From Gammaproteobacteria bacterium (lineage in GTDB: Bacteria; Pseudomonadota; Gammaproteobacteria; GRL18), in contig JAPVVU010000154.1 of assembly GCA_028571885.1 (NCBI GenBank), positions 1 through 7,236 of the forward strand: a stretch of DNA of 7,236 nucleotides, given 5' to 3'. Positions 1 through 5,483 of the stretch are shown piece after piece. A model generated the notes under the pieces. The model ran no database searches. It saw only the letters and a program-made list of their open reading frames with translations, and was not told the DNA's origin. A program made the translations under genes and the position numbers. How positions within the stretch are numbered: position 1 is the stretch's first letter; the number at the start of each line of letters is the position of its first letter.

Positions 1-27
1 AAGATTTTTAAATCATAAGTTGGATTT

Positions 28-181
28 TGTCTTAATTAGTCAGCGTGTTATTTACATAAAGCCTGTGGTTGCTTATTTTTCTGACTTTGATTGTCTGAAC
101 GAAGTGAGTTCTCAAGGTCAGAAAAATGAGTGACCATAGGCTTAACACGGGTAATTAATAAATACACGCTGAATAGTTACA
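28..181. mobile_element. MITE-like inverted-repeat element, copy 1 (full form)
   Basis: This 154-bp non-coding element has imperfect terminal inverted repeats. The left arm TCAGCGTGTTATTTA (40-54) matches the complement of 159-172 except for one extra T. The outer edges TGT (28-30) and ACA (179-181) are complementary. Further inward, 60-69 pairs with 133-142 through one G-T wobble, and 76-90 pairs with 112-126 with one mismatch. GAAC (97-100) and GTTC (108-111) close the centre. The right arm reappears at 5686-5746 in the same orientation with only a few differences, so this is a dispersed family and not a chance palindrome. There is no transposase ORF. A non-autonomous element (MITE) fits best; a large intergenic palindromic repeat acting as structured RNA is the alternative. 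No target-site duplication is obvious here. Confidence 0.6.
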
Positions 182-188
182 ATTAATC

Positions 189-395
189 TTAGTTACTTTG
201 TTCGTCAATGACCTGCTGCTGTTCAATCACCCTGTTTTGAAGCATCGATTCAACTGCCTTTGCTTTTTCAAGCGCCTGAACCTGAGCACTCAAAATATGT
301 TCATTTTCAGAATTGTCTTGAGTCATATCCTCATCAGAGCACCCCCCCACTATGAGTAGTGGCGCCAAAAGTAATAATCGAGATAATTTAATCAT
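189..395 (-). CDS. small lipoprotein of unknown function
   Basis: The protein is about 68 residues and begins with a lipoprotein signal: Lys and Arg near the start, a Leu-rich stretch, then the lipobox V-G-G-C. Lipidation would fall on that Cys (residue 19), and Ser at +2 predicts sorting to the outer membrane. The mature part is hydrophilic and rich in Gln and Glu, with heptad-like spacing (ILSAQVQALEKAKAVESML), suggesting a short helix or coiled coil. I chose the ATG at 393-395 because GGAA lies 7 bases upstream of it. The in-frame ATG at 399-401, two codons earlier, would have that motif directly adjacent. The stop codon sits at the edge of the inverted-repeat element. It is divergent from the rubredoxin gene. 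No named family is recognised. Confidence 0.72.
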   Translation of the reverse strand: MIKLSRLLLLAPLLIVGGCSDEDMTQDNSENEHILSAQVQALEKAKAVESMLQNRVIEQQQVIDEQSN

Positions 396-453
396 TAGCA
401 TGTTCCATAATTTAGATAGTAAAAAATTATTTAATACCTAATCATAGTAAAAA

Positions 454-480
454 ATATTACTTTTTTCATAGTTTTGACAA
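454..480 (-). promoter_or_regulatory. possible promoter of the small lipoprotein gene
   Basis: On the minus strand, TTGTCA (475-480) is followed after 15 bases by TAATAT (454-459). The -35 would overlap the -35 of the divergent rubredoxin promoter. The short spacer makes this weak. Confidence 0.25.
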
Positions 481-502
481 TGATAAAGAATCAAATTAAA
501 AT
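474..502 (+). promoter_or_regulatory. sigma70-type promoter of the rubredoxin gene
   Basis: A perfect -35 hexamer TTGACA (474-479) is followed after exactly 17 bases by TAAAAT (497-502), one base from consensus. Transcription would start near 509, leaving a leader of about 38 bases before the rubredoxin ATG. The quality suggests strong, largely constitutive expression. Confidence 0.7.
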
Positions 503-546
503 ACCTCACTCAATTACTTGGTTATTTATTTTTAGGAGTTTTTTTA

Positions 547-711
547 ATGAAGACATGGCGCTGCAAGATCTGTAGTTTTGTTTATGATGAAAGTGATGGT
601 ATACCTGAAGAAGGCATCGCCCCCGGCACTCGCTGGGAAGATATACCTGAAGACTGGCTGTGTCCTGATTGTTCTAAGGGAAAAAATGAATTTGAGATGG
701 AAGAAATTTAA
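547..711 (+). CDS. rubredoxin
   Basis: This 54-residue protein carries the two iron-binding knuckles of rubredoxin, C6-K-I-C9 and C39-P-D-C42. Length and Cys positions equal those of classical single-iron rubredoxins such as the Clostridium pasteurianum protein. Other hallmarks are VYDE (12-15), the PGT motif (26-28), Trp30 in the usual aromatic position, and EDWLCPDC (35-42). It should bind one Fe(SCys)4 centre and act as a small cytoplasmic one-electron carrier; the partner is not visible. The start is firm: AGGAG (534-538) lies 8 bases upstream of ATG and a near-consensus promoter precedes it. Unusually, the Gly that normally follows each CxxC is Ser here (S10 and S43). The gene stands alone, convergent with envZ. 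Confidence 0.95.
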   Translation: MKTWRCKICSFVYDESDGIPEEGIAPGTRWEDIPEDWLCPDCSKGKNEFEMEEI

Positions 712-749
712 CTGTTTTTTTATCCTGGAAAACGCAGTTTACATAAAAG

Positions 750-796
750 GTTACATAAAACCATCTCTGGTCTGTGCGGTTTTATGTGACATTTTT
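750..796 (+). terminator. hairpin terminator between rubredoxin and envZ
   Basis: A 13-bp stem pairs 750-762 (GTTACATAAAACC) with 778-790 (GGTTTTATGTGAC), with one G-U wobble and a 15-base loop. ATTTTT follows, giving an intrinsic terminator for the plus-strand rubredoxin transcript. Because the flanking genes converge, the same stem may also stop envZ transcripts, though the minus-strand T run is poorer. Confidence 0.6.
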
Positions 797-837
797 AAAT
801 AAATTTACAGCAAGAGTTTACCGCAAAAGAAAGTTTA

Positions 838-2193
838 TCAATTAACCGGTAATGTTATTTGTGCAATCAGACCGCCTTCCTGAGAGTTTTTAAGTTCAAT
901 ATGCCAACCATGAGCTTGTGCCAGATGAGAGACTATTGCTAAGCCAAGACCACTGCCGCCTACTTTTGAATTACGGGATTTATCCACTTTGTAAAAGGGA
1001 TGAAATACTTTTTCCAGCTCTTGTTCAGCGATACCGGGTCCTTGATCAATAATTTTAATTTGTATCCAATGCGAGCCCTGCTTTTCAACTTTTTCATAAC
1101 TGACCAAAATGGGTTTACCTTCACCGTAGCGAACCGCATTTTCCAGCAAGTTGATTATAATTCGTTTAAAAGCAACAGGATAAATTCGCAGAGCATCACA
1201 TTTCGCTCCTGACATTGAATGAGGAGTAATATCAGCTTTTAAATCTATCTGTACAGATGAGTGCTGCTTTATTTCATTAACATAGTCATACAACAATGGA
1301 TAAAGCTCATGTTCTTCCGGCTTTTCTTCAGTAAGACAACAGGCCAACTCCATGTAGTGCCCAATCATTTCATTCATCAGAACAATATCCTTCTGAATAT
1401 GCTGCATCAGCATTGAATCATTATCTTCCGGCAGCATTTCAACAGAAAGGGCCATTCGGGTTAAAGGTGTGCGTAAATCATGCGATATACCCGCCAGCAT
1501 GACAGTCCGATTTTCAAGCAATTGTTCTACTTTTTTAGCCATGGTATTAACGCTTTCAGCGAGAACAACTAATTCCTTACAACCTCGTTCAGGAATGGGC
1601 TCAGGTGAAATACCATTACTCACTTGTTTAACCGCAGCAACCAGTCTGTTAATGGGTTTATTTAGATGATAGGCCAGTAACCAGCTTGATATCAGAGTCA
1701 AAAGCAGACCTGATAATACAATCGCAATGATGATCACATGGGGCTGCCCCCCTAATTGATGCAATGGTATCGAAATTTCAAAATGATGTCCCTGATACTT
1801 AAAATTAATCCAATAAAGATCAGATCTATTTCTATCCTGAAAAAAACGCACATACTGCTTAAACTCTTCTCTAATCGCATCTTCAAGATAAAAGATATAC
1901 GGTTCATAAGGACGAGCAGTGGTATCAATATCCTCATATTGATATGCCTGAAGTGTAAAATTATAGTTTTTTTTCAGATTCTGAGTAAATTGCTCACGTT
2001 GACTGACAGGTAGTTCGAGCCAGTGCTGCGTTGATGTTTTCATAATCGCAGCCATAGTAATAGCAGAGTTTTGTACAACGGGCAGGACGATAAAGATAAT
2101 AATTAAAGAGACAATAAAAACCTGAGAAATGAATAAGGTAATACCGACAACAATAGCAGAACGGGATAATAAGGAGATTGATTTTATAATCAT
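838..2193 (-). CDS. envZ: EnvZ-type sensor histidine kinase
   Basis: This 451-residue inner-membrane kinase has the EnvZ plan: TM1 about 14-39, a periplasmic domain of about 110 residues (40-151), TM2 about 152-176, a HAMP linker (177-228), a HisKA dimerisation domain and a HATPase domain. The H box is ISHDLRTPLTR with phospho-acceptor His238, nearly the same as in E. coli EnvZ. The N box is NLLENAVRYG (348-357), the G1 box DQGPG (383-387) and the G2 box GGSGLGLAIV (412-421). Length matches EnvZ (about 450). It should autophosphorylate His238, transfer phosphate to the upstream-encoded OmpR, and dephosphorylate it. Its ATG overlaps the ompR stop as TAATG with no obvious ribosome binding site, pointing to translational coupling. 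The periplasmic sequence diverges from enteric EnvZ as far as I can recall it, so the stimulus is unknown. Confidence 0.92.
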   Translation of the reverse strand: MIIKSISLLSRSAIVVGITLFISQVFIVSLIIIFIVLPVVQNSAITMAAIMKTSTQHWLELPVSQREQFTQNLKKNYNFTLQAYQYEDIDTTARPYEPYIFYLEDAIREEFKQYVRFFQDRNRSDLYWINFKYQGHHFEISIPLHQLGGQPHVIIIAIVLSGLLLTLISSWLLAYHLNKPINRLVAAVKQVSNGISPEPIPERGCKELVVLAESVNTMAKKVEQLLENRTVMLAGISHDLRTPLTRMALSVEMLPEDNDSMLMQHIQKDIVLMNEMIGHYMELACCLTEEKPEEHELYPLLYDYVNEIKQHSSVQIDLKADITPHSMSGAKCDALRIYPVAFKRIIINLLENAVRYGEGKPILVSYEKVEKQGSHWIQIKIIDQGPGIAEQELEKVFHPFYKVDKSRNSKVGGSGLGLAIVSHLAQAHGWHIELKNSQEGGLIAQITLPVN

Positions 2194-2963
2194 TATTGAT
2201 CGCGCGCAGACTGCGTCTCGTCAAAAGAATGACTGTATTCGAATGATGCATTAAAACGATAACCTACCCCTCTTATGGTTTCAATAATGCCTGGTGGATT
2301 AATATCTTCCCCCATTTTTCGTCTTAAGCGAGAGATACACACATCGATACTGCGATCAAAAGGAGAGCGATCATAACCCTGTAGATTTTCCATTAGCAGA
2401 TCCCGGCTTAATACCCGATTGGGATGTTTTAATAAAATGCTTAATAATTCATATTCAGAATGCGTTAATGAGATGGGCTTTTTATCTCGGGATAAAATAT
2501 GAGCATCAAAGTCTATGCAGAAAGGACCAAAACATTTGTTATTGGCCACTTCAGAATTTGTCCCGGCGGTATGATCTGGCCTGGCAACTTGAATTTGTTT
2601 CTGACGTCTATTTAAAGCACGTATACGAGCAAGAAGTTCCCTGGGATTAAAGGGTTTGGCCAGATAATCATCAGCACCCACTTCAAGTCCTATAATTCGA
2701 TCAATATCTTCTGAACGTGCTGAAATCATTAAAATCCCGACTGTGCTTTGACTGCGTAAACGTCTGGCAATTGATAAGCCATCCTCTCCAGGTAACATGA
2801 GATCAAGCACAATAATATCGACATGATGCTCAGATAACCAGGCATCCATAGCGATGGCATCTTCAACACTGTTTGCAGCCATGCCGTTTTCCTGAAGATA
2901 AAGTTGTATTAACTCCCTGATTCCAGGGTCATCATCAACAATTAATATTTGCAGTGGTTCCAT
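2193..2963 (-). CDS. ompR: OmpR-type response regulator
   Basis: This 256-residue response regulator has a receiver domain (about 5-120) and a winged-helix DNA-binding domain (about 143-238). Phosphorylation-site residues are visible: acidic D10-D12, phospho-acceptor Asp54 in VLDLMLPGEDGLS, Ser81, and Lys103 in KPFNPRELLARIRA. These blocks closely match E. coli OmpR. The C-terminal half holds the recognition region RSIDVCISRLRRKM (204-217) and the wing motif TIRGVGYRF (229-237). It is the first gene of the operon and its stop overlaps the envZ start by one base. The start is the only Met giving a full receiver domain; its ribosome binding site is weak (GAG about 9 bases upstream). Tandem GTTACA motifs in the upstream spacer suggest autoregulation, which is inference. 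Confidence 0.93.
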   Translation of the reverse strand: MEPLQILIVDDDPGIRELIQLYLQENGMAANSVEDAIAMDAWLSEHHVDIIVLDLMLPGEDGLSIARRLRSQSTVGILMISARSEDIDRIIGLEVGADDYLAKPFNPRELLARIRALNRRQKQIQVARPDHTAGTNSEVANNKCFGPFCIDFDAHILSRDKKPISLTHSEYELLSILLKHPNRVLSRDLLMENLQGYDRSPFDRSIDVCISRLRRKMGEDINPPGIIETIRGVGYRFNASFEYSHSFDETQSARDQ

Positions 2964-3040
2964 TTATACGGCTCATGATTAAAGTTAAGCAGGTTAAAAC
3001 AATATTTACAACTCACTGTTTAAAAAGAAAAAATGAGACT

Positions 3041-3088
3041 GTTACAGTTCGTTACAAATATCTCCTCAATAGACATACTTATGTTACA
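3041..3088. promoter_or_regulatory. candidate OmpR operator (GTTACA repeats)
   Basis: GTTACA occurs at 3041-3046, 3051-3056 and 3083-3088. The first two lie exactly one helical turn (10 bp) apart, the head-to-tail half-site geometry known for OmpR, and the third is 32 bp further. They lie between divergent ompR and the DUF302 gene, so either or both could be controlled. Known E. coli OmpR sites contain similar GTTACA-type half-sites. A TATATT at 3098-3103 could be a -10 for the DUF302 gene; no good -35 precedes it, as would suit an activator-dependent promoter. Binding is inference. Confidence 0.45.
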
Positions 3089-3198
3089 AAGTTTTCGTAT
3101 ATTAGCATCATGCTGATCAAAAAGGAGAAGCGAGTCATTTGATAAGCATGAAAACAGACAAAAATAAGCAAGACATTTAATATAAAGGGGAAGTAAAA

Positions 3199-3669
3199 AT
3201 GAAGCAAGCTCTCGTTGGTTTTTTAGTGGGAATCGTTCTGGTCAGCGCTTTAGGCTGGATTATGATGCCTGGCATGATGTTACATGAAACTCTGAGTCCA
3301 TATACTGTAAATGAGACTGTAGAAAAAATTAAAACCAGTGCACTGGCGGAAGGCTGGGTTGTTGCTGGAGTCAAACCGCTGCACAAAGCAGTAAAAAAAC
3401 ATGGCGGTTATGATATTCCCCCGGTCATGCTAATCAATCTTTGTCAGGCTGATCATGCCTATAATATCCTTAAAGAAGATGACAACAAGGTACTTTCAGT
3501 TATGATGCCATGTACGATTAGTGTCTATCAAAAAGGTGATGGTAAAACTTATATTGGGTCAATGAATGCGGGCTTGCTGGGTACTATGTTTGGCGGAACA
3601 ATTGCTGAAATCATGGGCAAACAAGTTGCTGCACAGCAGCAAATATTTGTTGACGCTGCAACAAAGTAA
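3199..3669 (+). CDS. membrane-anchored DUF302 protein
   Basis: This 156-residue protein has an N-terminal hydrophobic segment (about 3-25), probably an uncleaved anchor or signal, followed by a DUF302-type domain (about 33-120). Family features are the V-x-x-I-K pattern after the first strand (41-45), the INLCQADHAYNIL block (79-91) with Cys82, and the VMMPCTISVY block (101-110) with Cys105, followed by a glycine-rich tail (GLLGTMFGGT, 125-134). DUF302 proteins adopt a small alpha/beta fold and have no agreed biochemical role; the two conserved Cys could be redox- or metal-related, which is inference. The start is supported by AAGGGG (3185-3190), 8 bases upstream of ATG. It is divergent from ompR and may belong to that regulon. 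Confidence 0.8.
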   Translation: MKQALVGFLVGIVLVSALGWIMMPGMMLHETLSPYTVNETVEKIKTSALAEGWVVAGVKPLHKAVKKHGGYDIPPVMLINLCQADHAYNILKEDDNKVLSVMMPCTISVYQKGDGKTYIGSMNAGLLGTMFGGTIAEIMGKQVAAQQQIFVDAATK

Positions 3670-3674
3670 TATTA

Positions 3675-3709
3675 TCAGCCCCACTCTACAGCGAGTATGG
3701 TGGGGCTGA
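3675..3709. terminator. perfect hairpin between convergent genes
   Basis: A perfect 10-bp GC-rich stem (TCAGCCCCAC 3675-3684, GTGGGGCTGA 3700-3709) has a 15-base loop and begins 5 bases after the DUF302 stop. It lacks a T run on either strand, so it may be a weak or bidirectional terminator, or a 3'-end-protecting stem for the two convergent transcripts. Confidence 0.55.
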
Positions 3710-3731
3710 CACAAACAATATCAGCAAAGAA

Positions 3732-3917
3732 TCATCCGCAAAAACAATTAACCTCAACGTCCTTATATAAATTATAATCTGGATCATCGGGTGTAACCTC
3801 TATCCACCAATCTGAACCCGTATTATAGCTAGGCAGAGTATTGGCATCATTTTCTTCAGCATATGCAAATACACTAAACAATGAAAATAACAGTAATATA
3901 AATGTTAGCTTTTTCAT
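3732..3917 (-). CDS. small acidic secreted protein ending CFCG
   Basis: This 61-residue protein begins with a textbook Sec signal peptide: KK at 2-3, a hydrophobic core (about 5-17), and a signal-peptidase I site after AYA (18-20). The predicted mature product is 41 residues and strongly acidic, with ten Asp/Glu against one Lys. It has a Trp pair (37-38) and a C-terminal Cys58-Phe-Cys60-Gly61. It would be periplasmic or secreted. That this is a real gene is supported by AGGAG about 7 bases upstream of ATG and by a near-consensus promoter. The CxC end could bind metal, form a disulfide or carry a modification; nothing in the sequence decides. It is convergent with the DUF302 gene. I do not recognise a family. 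Confidence 0.75.
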   Translation of the reverse strand: MKKLTFILLLFSLFSVFAYAEENDANTLPSYNTGSDWWIEVTPDDPDYNLYKDVEVNCFCG

Positions 3918-3985
3918 AATAGACTCCTGATATTATTAGAATAAAAGTATTTAAAACTTATTTATTAAATTCTTATACTGACCAT

Positions 3986-4013
3986 ATATTAGCATAATCT
4001 AATATTGAGTCAA
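3986..4013 (-). promoter_or_regulatory. promoter of the small secreted protein, with embedded palindrome
   Basis: On the minus strand, TTGACT (4008-4013) is followed after 16 bases by TAATAT (3986-3991), with TG one base upstream of it (extended -10). A perfect inverted repeat, ATATTAG (3986-3992) and CTAATAT (3999-4005) around a 6-base spacer, overlaps the -10 and spacer, the typical place for a repressor or MerR-like operator. Transcription would start near 3980, giving a leader of about 60 bases. Confidence 0.6.
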
Positions 4014-4031
4014 GGGTTTTCCAGTTATTAA

Positions 4032-4045
4032 TAGGGATCACCCTA
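4032..4045. promoter_or_regulatory. short inverted repeat upstream of the secreted-protein promoter
   Basis: TAGGG (4032-4036) and CCCTA (4041-4045) flank ATCA. The site lies about 20 bp upstream of the -35 of the small secreted protein gene. Its role is unknown; it could be a second regulator site. Confidence 0.25.
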
Positions 4046-4136
4046 ATGTATGAATTTAATTTATTGATGAGTCATATGCAAAAAATTAACAGAAGTTTAA
4101 ACTGTCTGGGAGCAAAAGGGTTTACTTATTCGGTAC

Positions 4137-4460
4137 TTATTCTATCCATTCAACCAGGTAAAAAATTTTGAATCCTTCAGAAGATTTTGCCGGCCCGATC
4201 ACTTCAGCGGCAAATAATTTTTTATCATGATCCTGCTCAGCAACAGCCTCTTCTTTTGACGTGTAGACAGTCACAGTGGTCGATGGAAAACGATCGCGCT
4301 TTCTTCTTGGTGAATAAATAACGGCAAAATGTCGATTAGCAACATTAGCACCAGGGTGTGGATCGAGGGAGTAGCCTTTCATGTTCGTCTTTTGTCTATA
4401 TAAGATATTTCGAGCATTATACGTAGTTCTGATCCAAGTGCCTAATAGATTAAAGCTCAT
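4137..4460 (-). CDS. hypothetical protein, 107 residues
   Basis: I do not recognise this protein. It has no signal peptide or membrane segment and is probably cytoplasmic. Residues 1-26 are basic (GTWIRTTYNARNILYRQK). Then come a Pro/Gly segment (SLDPHPGANVANRHFAV, 31-47), a very basic patch PRRKRDRF (51-58), a beta-like TTVTVYTSKEEAVAE (61-75), and an aromatic end (FKIFYLVEWIE, 97-107). The alternation of short strands suggests a small beta-rich fold; the basic patch might contact nucleic acid (inference). Neither Met1 nor Met27 (4380-4382) has a good ribosome binding site, so the start is uncertain and the compact core may begin at Met27. It is divergent from yebG. Charge pattern and codon phase look like real coding sequence. 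Confidence 0.6.
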   Translation of the reverse strand: MSFNLLGTWIRTTYNARNILYRQKTNMKGYSLDPHPGANVANRHFAVIYSPRRKRDRFPSTTVTVYTSKEEAVAEQDHDKKLFAAEVIGPAKSSEGFKIFYLVEWIE

Positions 4461-4504
4461 ACTTTTAGTTTCTTGATATAGATAAAATTTTAAAAACTTA
4501 TCAT

Positions 4505-4533
4505 TTTTTAAAATACAACTAACTAATAGTCAA
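4505..4533 (-). promoter_or_regulatory. possible promoter of the 107-residue protein
   Basis: On the minus strand, TTGACT (4528-4533) is followed after 17 bases by TAAAAA (4505-4510). The -35 is good and the -10 poor, in a very AT-rich setting. Confidence 0.35.
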
Positions 4534-4538
4534 ATTTT

Positions 4539-4548
4539 ATTGTACAAT
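4539..4548. promoter_or_regulatory. perfect 10-bp palindrome in the divergent spacer
   Basis: ATTGTACAAT is a perfect palindrome lying between the divergent 107-residue gene and yebG, next to the candidate -35 of the former. It may be an operator, but a 10-bp AT-rich palindrome can arise by chance. Confidence 0.25.
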
Positions 4549-4579
4549 TATCATAGTTATTATTTTCAGCAATTAAATA

Positions 4580-4603
4580 TCTGACCAAAACTCTGATCAA
4601 AAC
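4580..4603 (+). repeat. tandem 12-mer upstream of yebG
   Basis: TCTGACCAAAAC (4580-4591) is followed immediately by TCTGATCAAAAC (4592-4603), one base different. It could be a regulator site or a slippage product. No LexA-type CTGT-N8-ACAG box is visible between 4461 and 4645. Confidence 0.4.
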
Positions 4604-4645
4604 AATGAAATTTGATTTACCAGCAATTTATCAGGAGCAAAATAA

Positions 4646-5041
4646 ATGTCAATCAGGCTTGAATACATCGTGTGTAATAAAAATGGTGATGAGTTGAATC
4701 GATTTGATATAAAAGCAGAAGCAGAAGCTTATGACTCAGTCATTTGTGCGGCCGAAGACATCAGTATACTTTTAACACCACTACAGAAAAAATTATCACT
4801 CAATGAAGAGCAGATTTATGGTATTTCAGAACACCTTGCTTTCCAGGCTGATGCAGTTAAATTAGCACTTAAACAGATAAAAAAAGCAAAACTACCTGTT
4901 AGCACTAATTATGAATCAGAAGTTAAAGAAACTTCAGAAAAAACAATTGAAGCAAGCCAAAACGTTGTAACTAAAAACGTTGTGACCAAAAAAGCTGTGA
5001 CGAAGAAAGCAATAAGCAAAAAATCTTCTGCAAAGAAATAA
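4646..5041 (+). CDS. yebG: YebG-family protein with lysine-rich pentad tail
   Basis: Residues 2-85 align by eye with E. coli YebG, a small SOS-induced protein of unclear biochemical role. Shared features are the opening strand (RLEYIVC), the KAEAEAYD motif (23-30; KKEADAYD in E. coli), the central acidic helices, and the ending LKQIKKAKLPVS (75-86; compare ILKTGKLPS). The E. coli protein is about 96 residues with an acidic tail. This one has 131, with a linker (87-106) and then five pentads rich in Lys: VVTKN, VVTKK, AVTKK, AISKK, SSAKK (107-131). The basic tail resembles those of histone-H1-like bacterial proteins and could bind DNA or RNA (inference). AGGAG (4633-4637) is 8 bases upstream of ATG. 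SOS control is not supported by any visible LexA box. Confidence 0.82.
   Translation: MSIRLEYIVCNKNGDELNRFDIKAEAEAYDSVICAAEDISILLTPLQKKLSLNEEQIYGISEHLAFQADAVKLALKQIKKAKLPVSTNYESEVKETSEKTIEASQNVVTKNVVTKKAVTKKAISKKSSAKK
4964..5038 (+). repeat. in-frame 15-bp repeats encoding the YebG tail
   Basis: Five 15-base units encode the C-terminal pentads. Units 1 and 2 (GTTGTAACTAAAAAC, GTTGTGACCAAAAAA) are clearly related in DNA and unit 3 less so. Units 4 and 5 keep only the amino-acid pattern, suggesting older duplication under selection for charge. Confidence 0.6.
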
Positions 5042-5095
5042 ATGAATAATTACAAAACTAATTCAGTGAGCATTTTTTATGGCCTCTATTTTTTT

Positions 5096-5149
5096 AAGCC
5101 TATTTAATAAGCCTATTTAATGACCCGGCTTTAATGACCCGGCTTTAAT
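5096..5149. repeat. adjacent 13-bp and 14-bp tandem duplications
   Basis: AAGCCTATTTAAT occurs twice (5096-5108, 5109-5121), followed immediately by GACCCGGCTTTAAT twice (5122-5135, 5136-5149). All copies are exact. The last unit overlaps the stop codon and final bases of the minus-strand gene that ends at 5145, so its 3' end is multiplied downstream. Exact identity points to recent slippage. Confidence 0.85.
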
Positions 5150-5483
5150 GACCTAAATACTGGTCAATAAAAGCAGCCAGTTTTTTATGCACCTGATTCT
5201 CGAATTCACCCAGATCTTTGTTAAATATATGTAAAAATTTTGCCGCTTTATCCTGACTTAATTTTTTACTATTAATCTGATACTGCATTTCCGGCAACGA
5301 TTTATCATTTCTCGGGACAATATCCCATTGCACAAAGTCAGAGTGAAGTGATTCAAACTCTTTTTGTGCCAATTGACAAAATTTATCAATAAGTTCTTCC
5401 CCTTTTGGACCAAGACAACCGGGTTCAAGTCTAAAGAGAACTGTCAATTTTTTTTCTTGTGGTAAGGGCAAATTATTTTTCAT
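5145..5483 (-). CDS. hypothetical protein with LEPGCLGP motif
   Basis: I do not recognise a named family. With the start chosen here the protein has 112 residues and is soluble: a strand (KLTVLFRLEPGCLGPKG, 11-27) with a Pro-Gly-Cys-Leu-Gly-Pro turn, a helix (EELIDKFCQLAQKEFESL, 28-45), a strand (FVQWDIVPR, 48-56), and a lysine-rich helical C-terminus ending AAFIDQYLGH. The conserved-looking motif and amphipathic helices suggest a real folded protein. I start at ATG 5481-5483 because GGAAG lies 7 bases upstream. The frame stays open to an ATG at 5565-5567 (140 residues), but that ATG has no ribosome binding site and the extra 28 residues look unlike coding sequence. It is convergent with yebG; its stop lies inside a tandem repeat. 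Confidence 0.65.
   Translation of the reverse strand: MKNNLPLPQEKKLTVLFRLEPGCLGPKGEELIDKFCQLAQKEFESLHSDFVQWDIVPRNDKSLPEMQYQINSKKLSQDKAAKFLHIFNKDLGEFENQVHKKLAAFIDQYLGH

Noticed and set aside
578..802. 74-residue plus-strand ORF overlapping the rubredoxin gene
   Set aside because: It lies out of frame over rubredoxin and runs into the terminator hairpin; it has no ribosome binding site.
1000..2013. Several plus- and minus-strand ORFs of 60-85 residues inside envZ
   Set aside because: They are shadow frames of a well-supported kinase and have no motifs or start signals of their own.
1994..2251. 85-residue minus-strand ORF across the ompR-envZ junction
   Set aside because: It is out of frame with both genes, whose TAATG junction is normal.
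2954..3142. 62-residue plus-strand ORF in the ompR-DUF302 spacer
   Set aside because: It starts with GTG inside the ompR start, has no ribosome binding site and covers the candidate operator.
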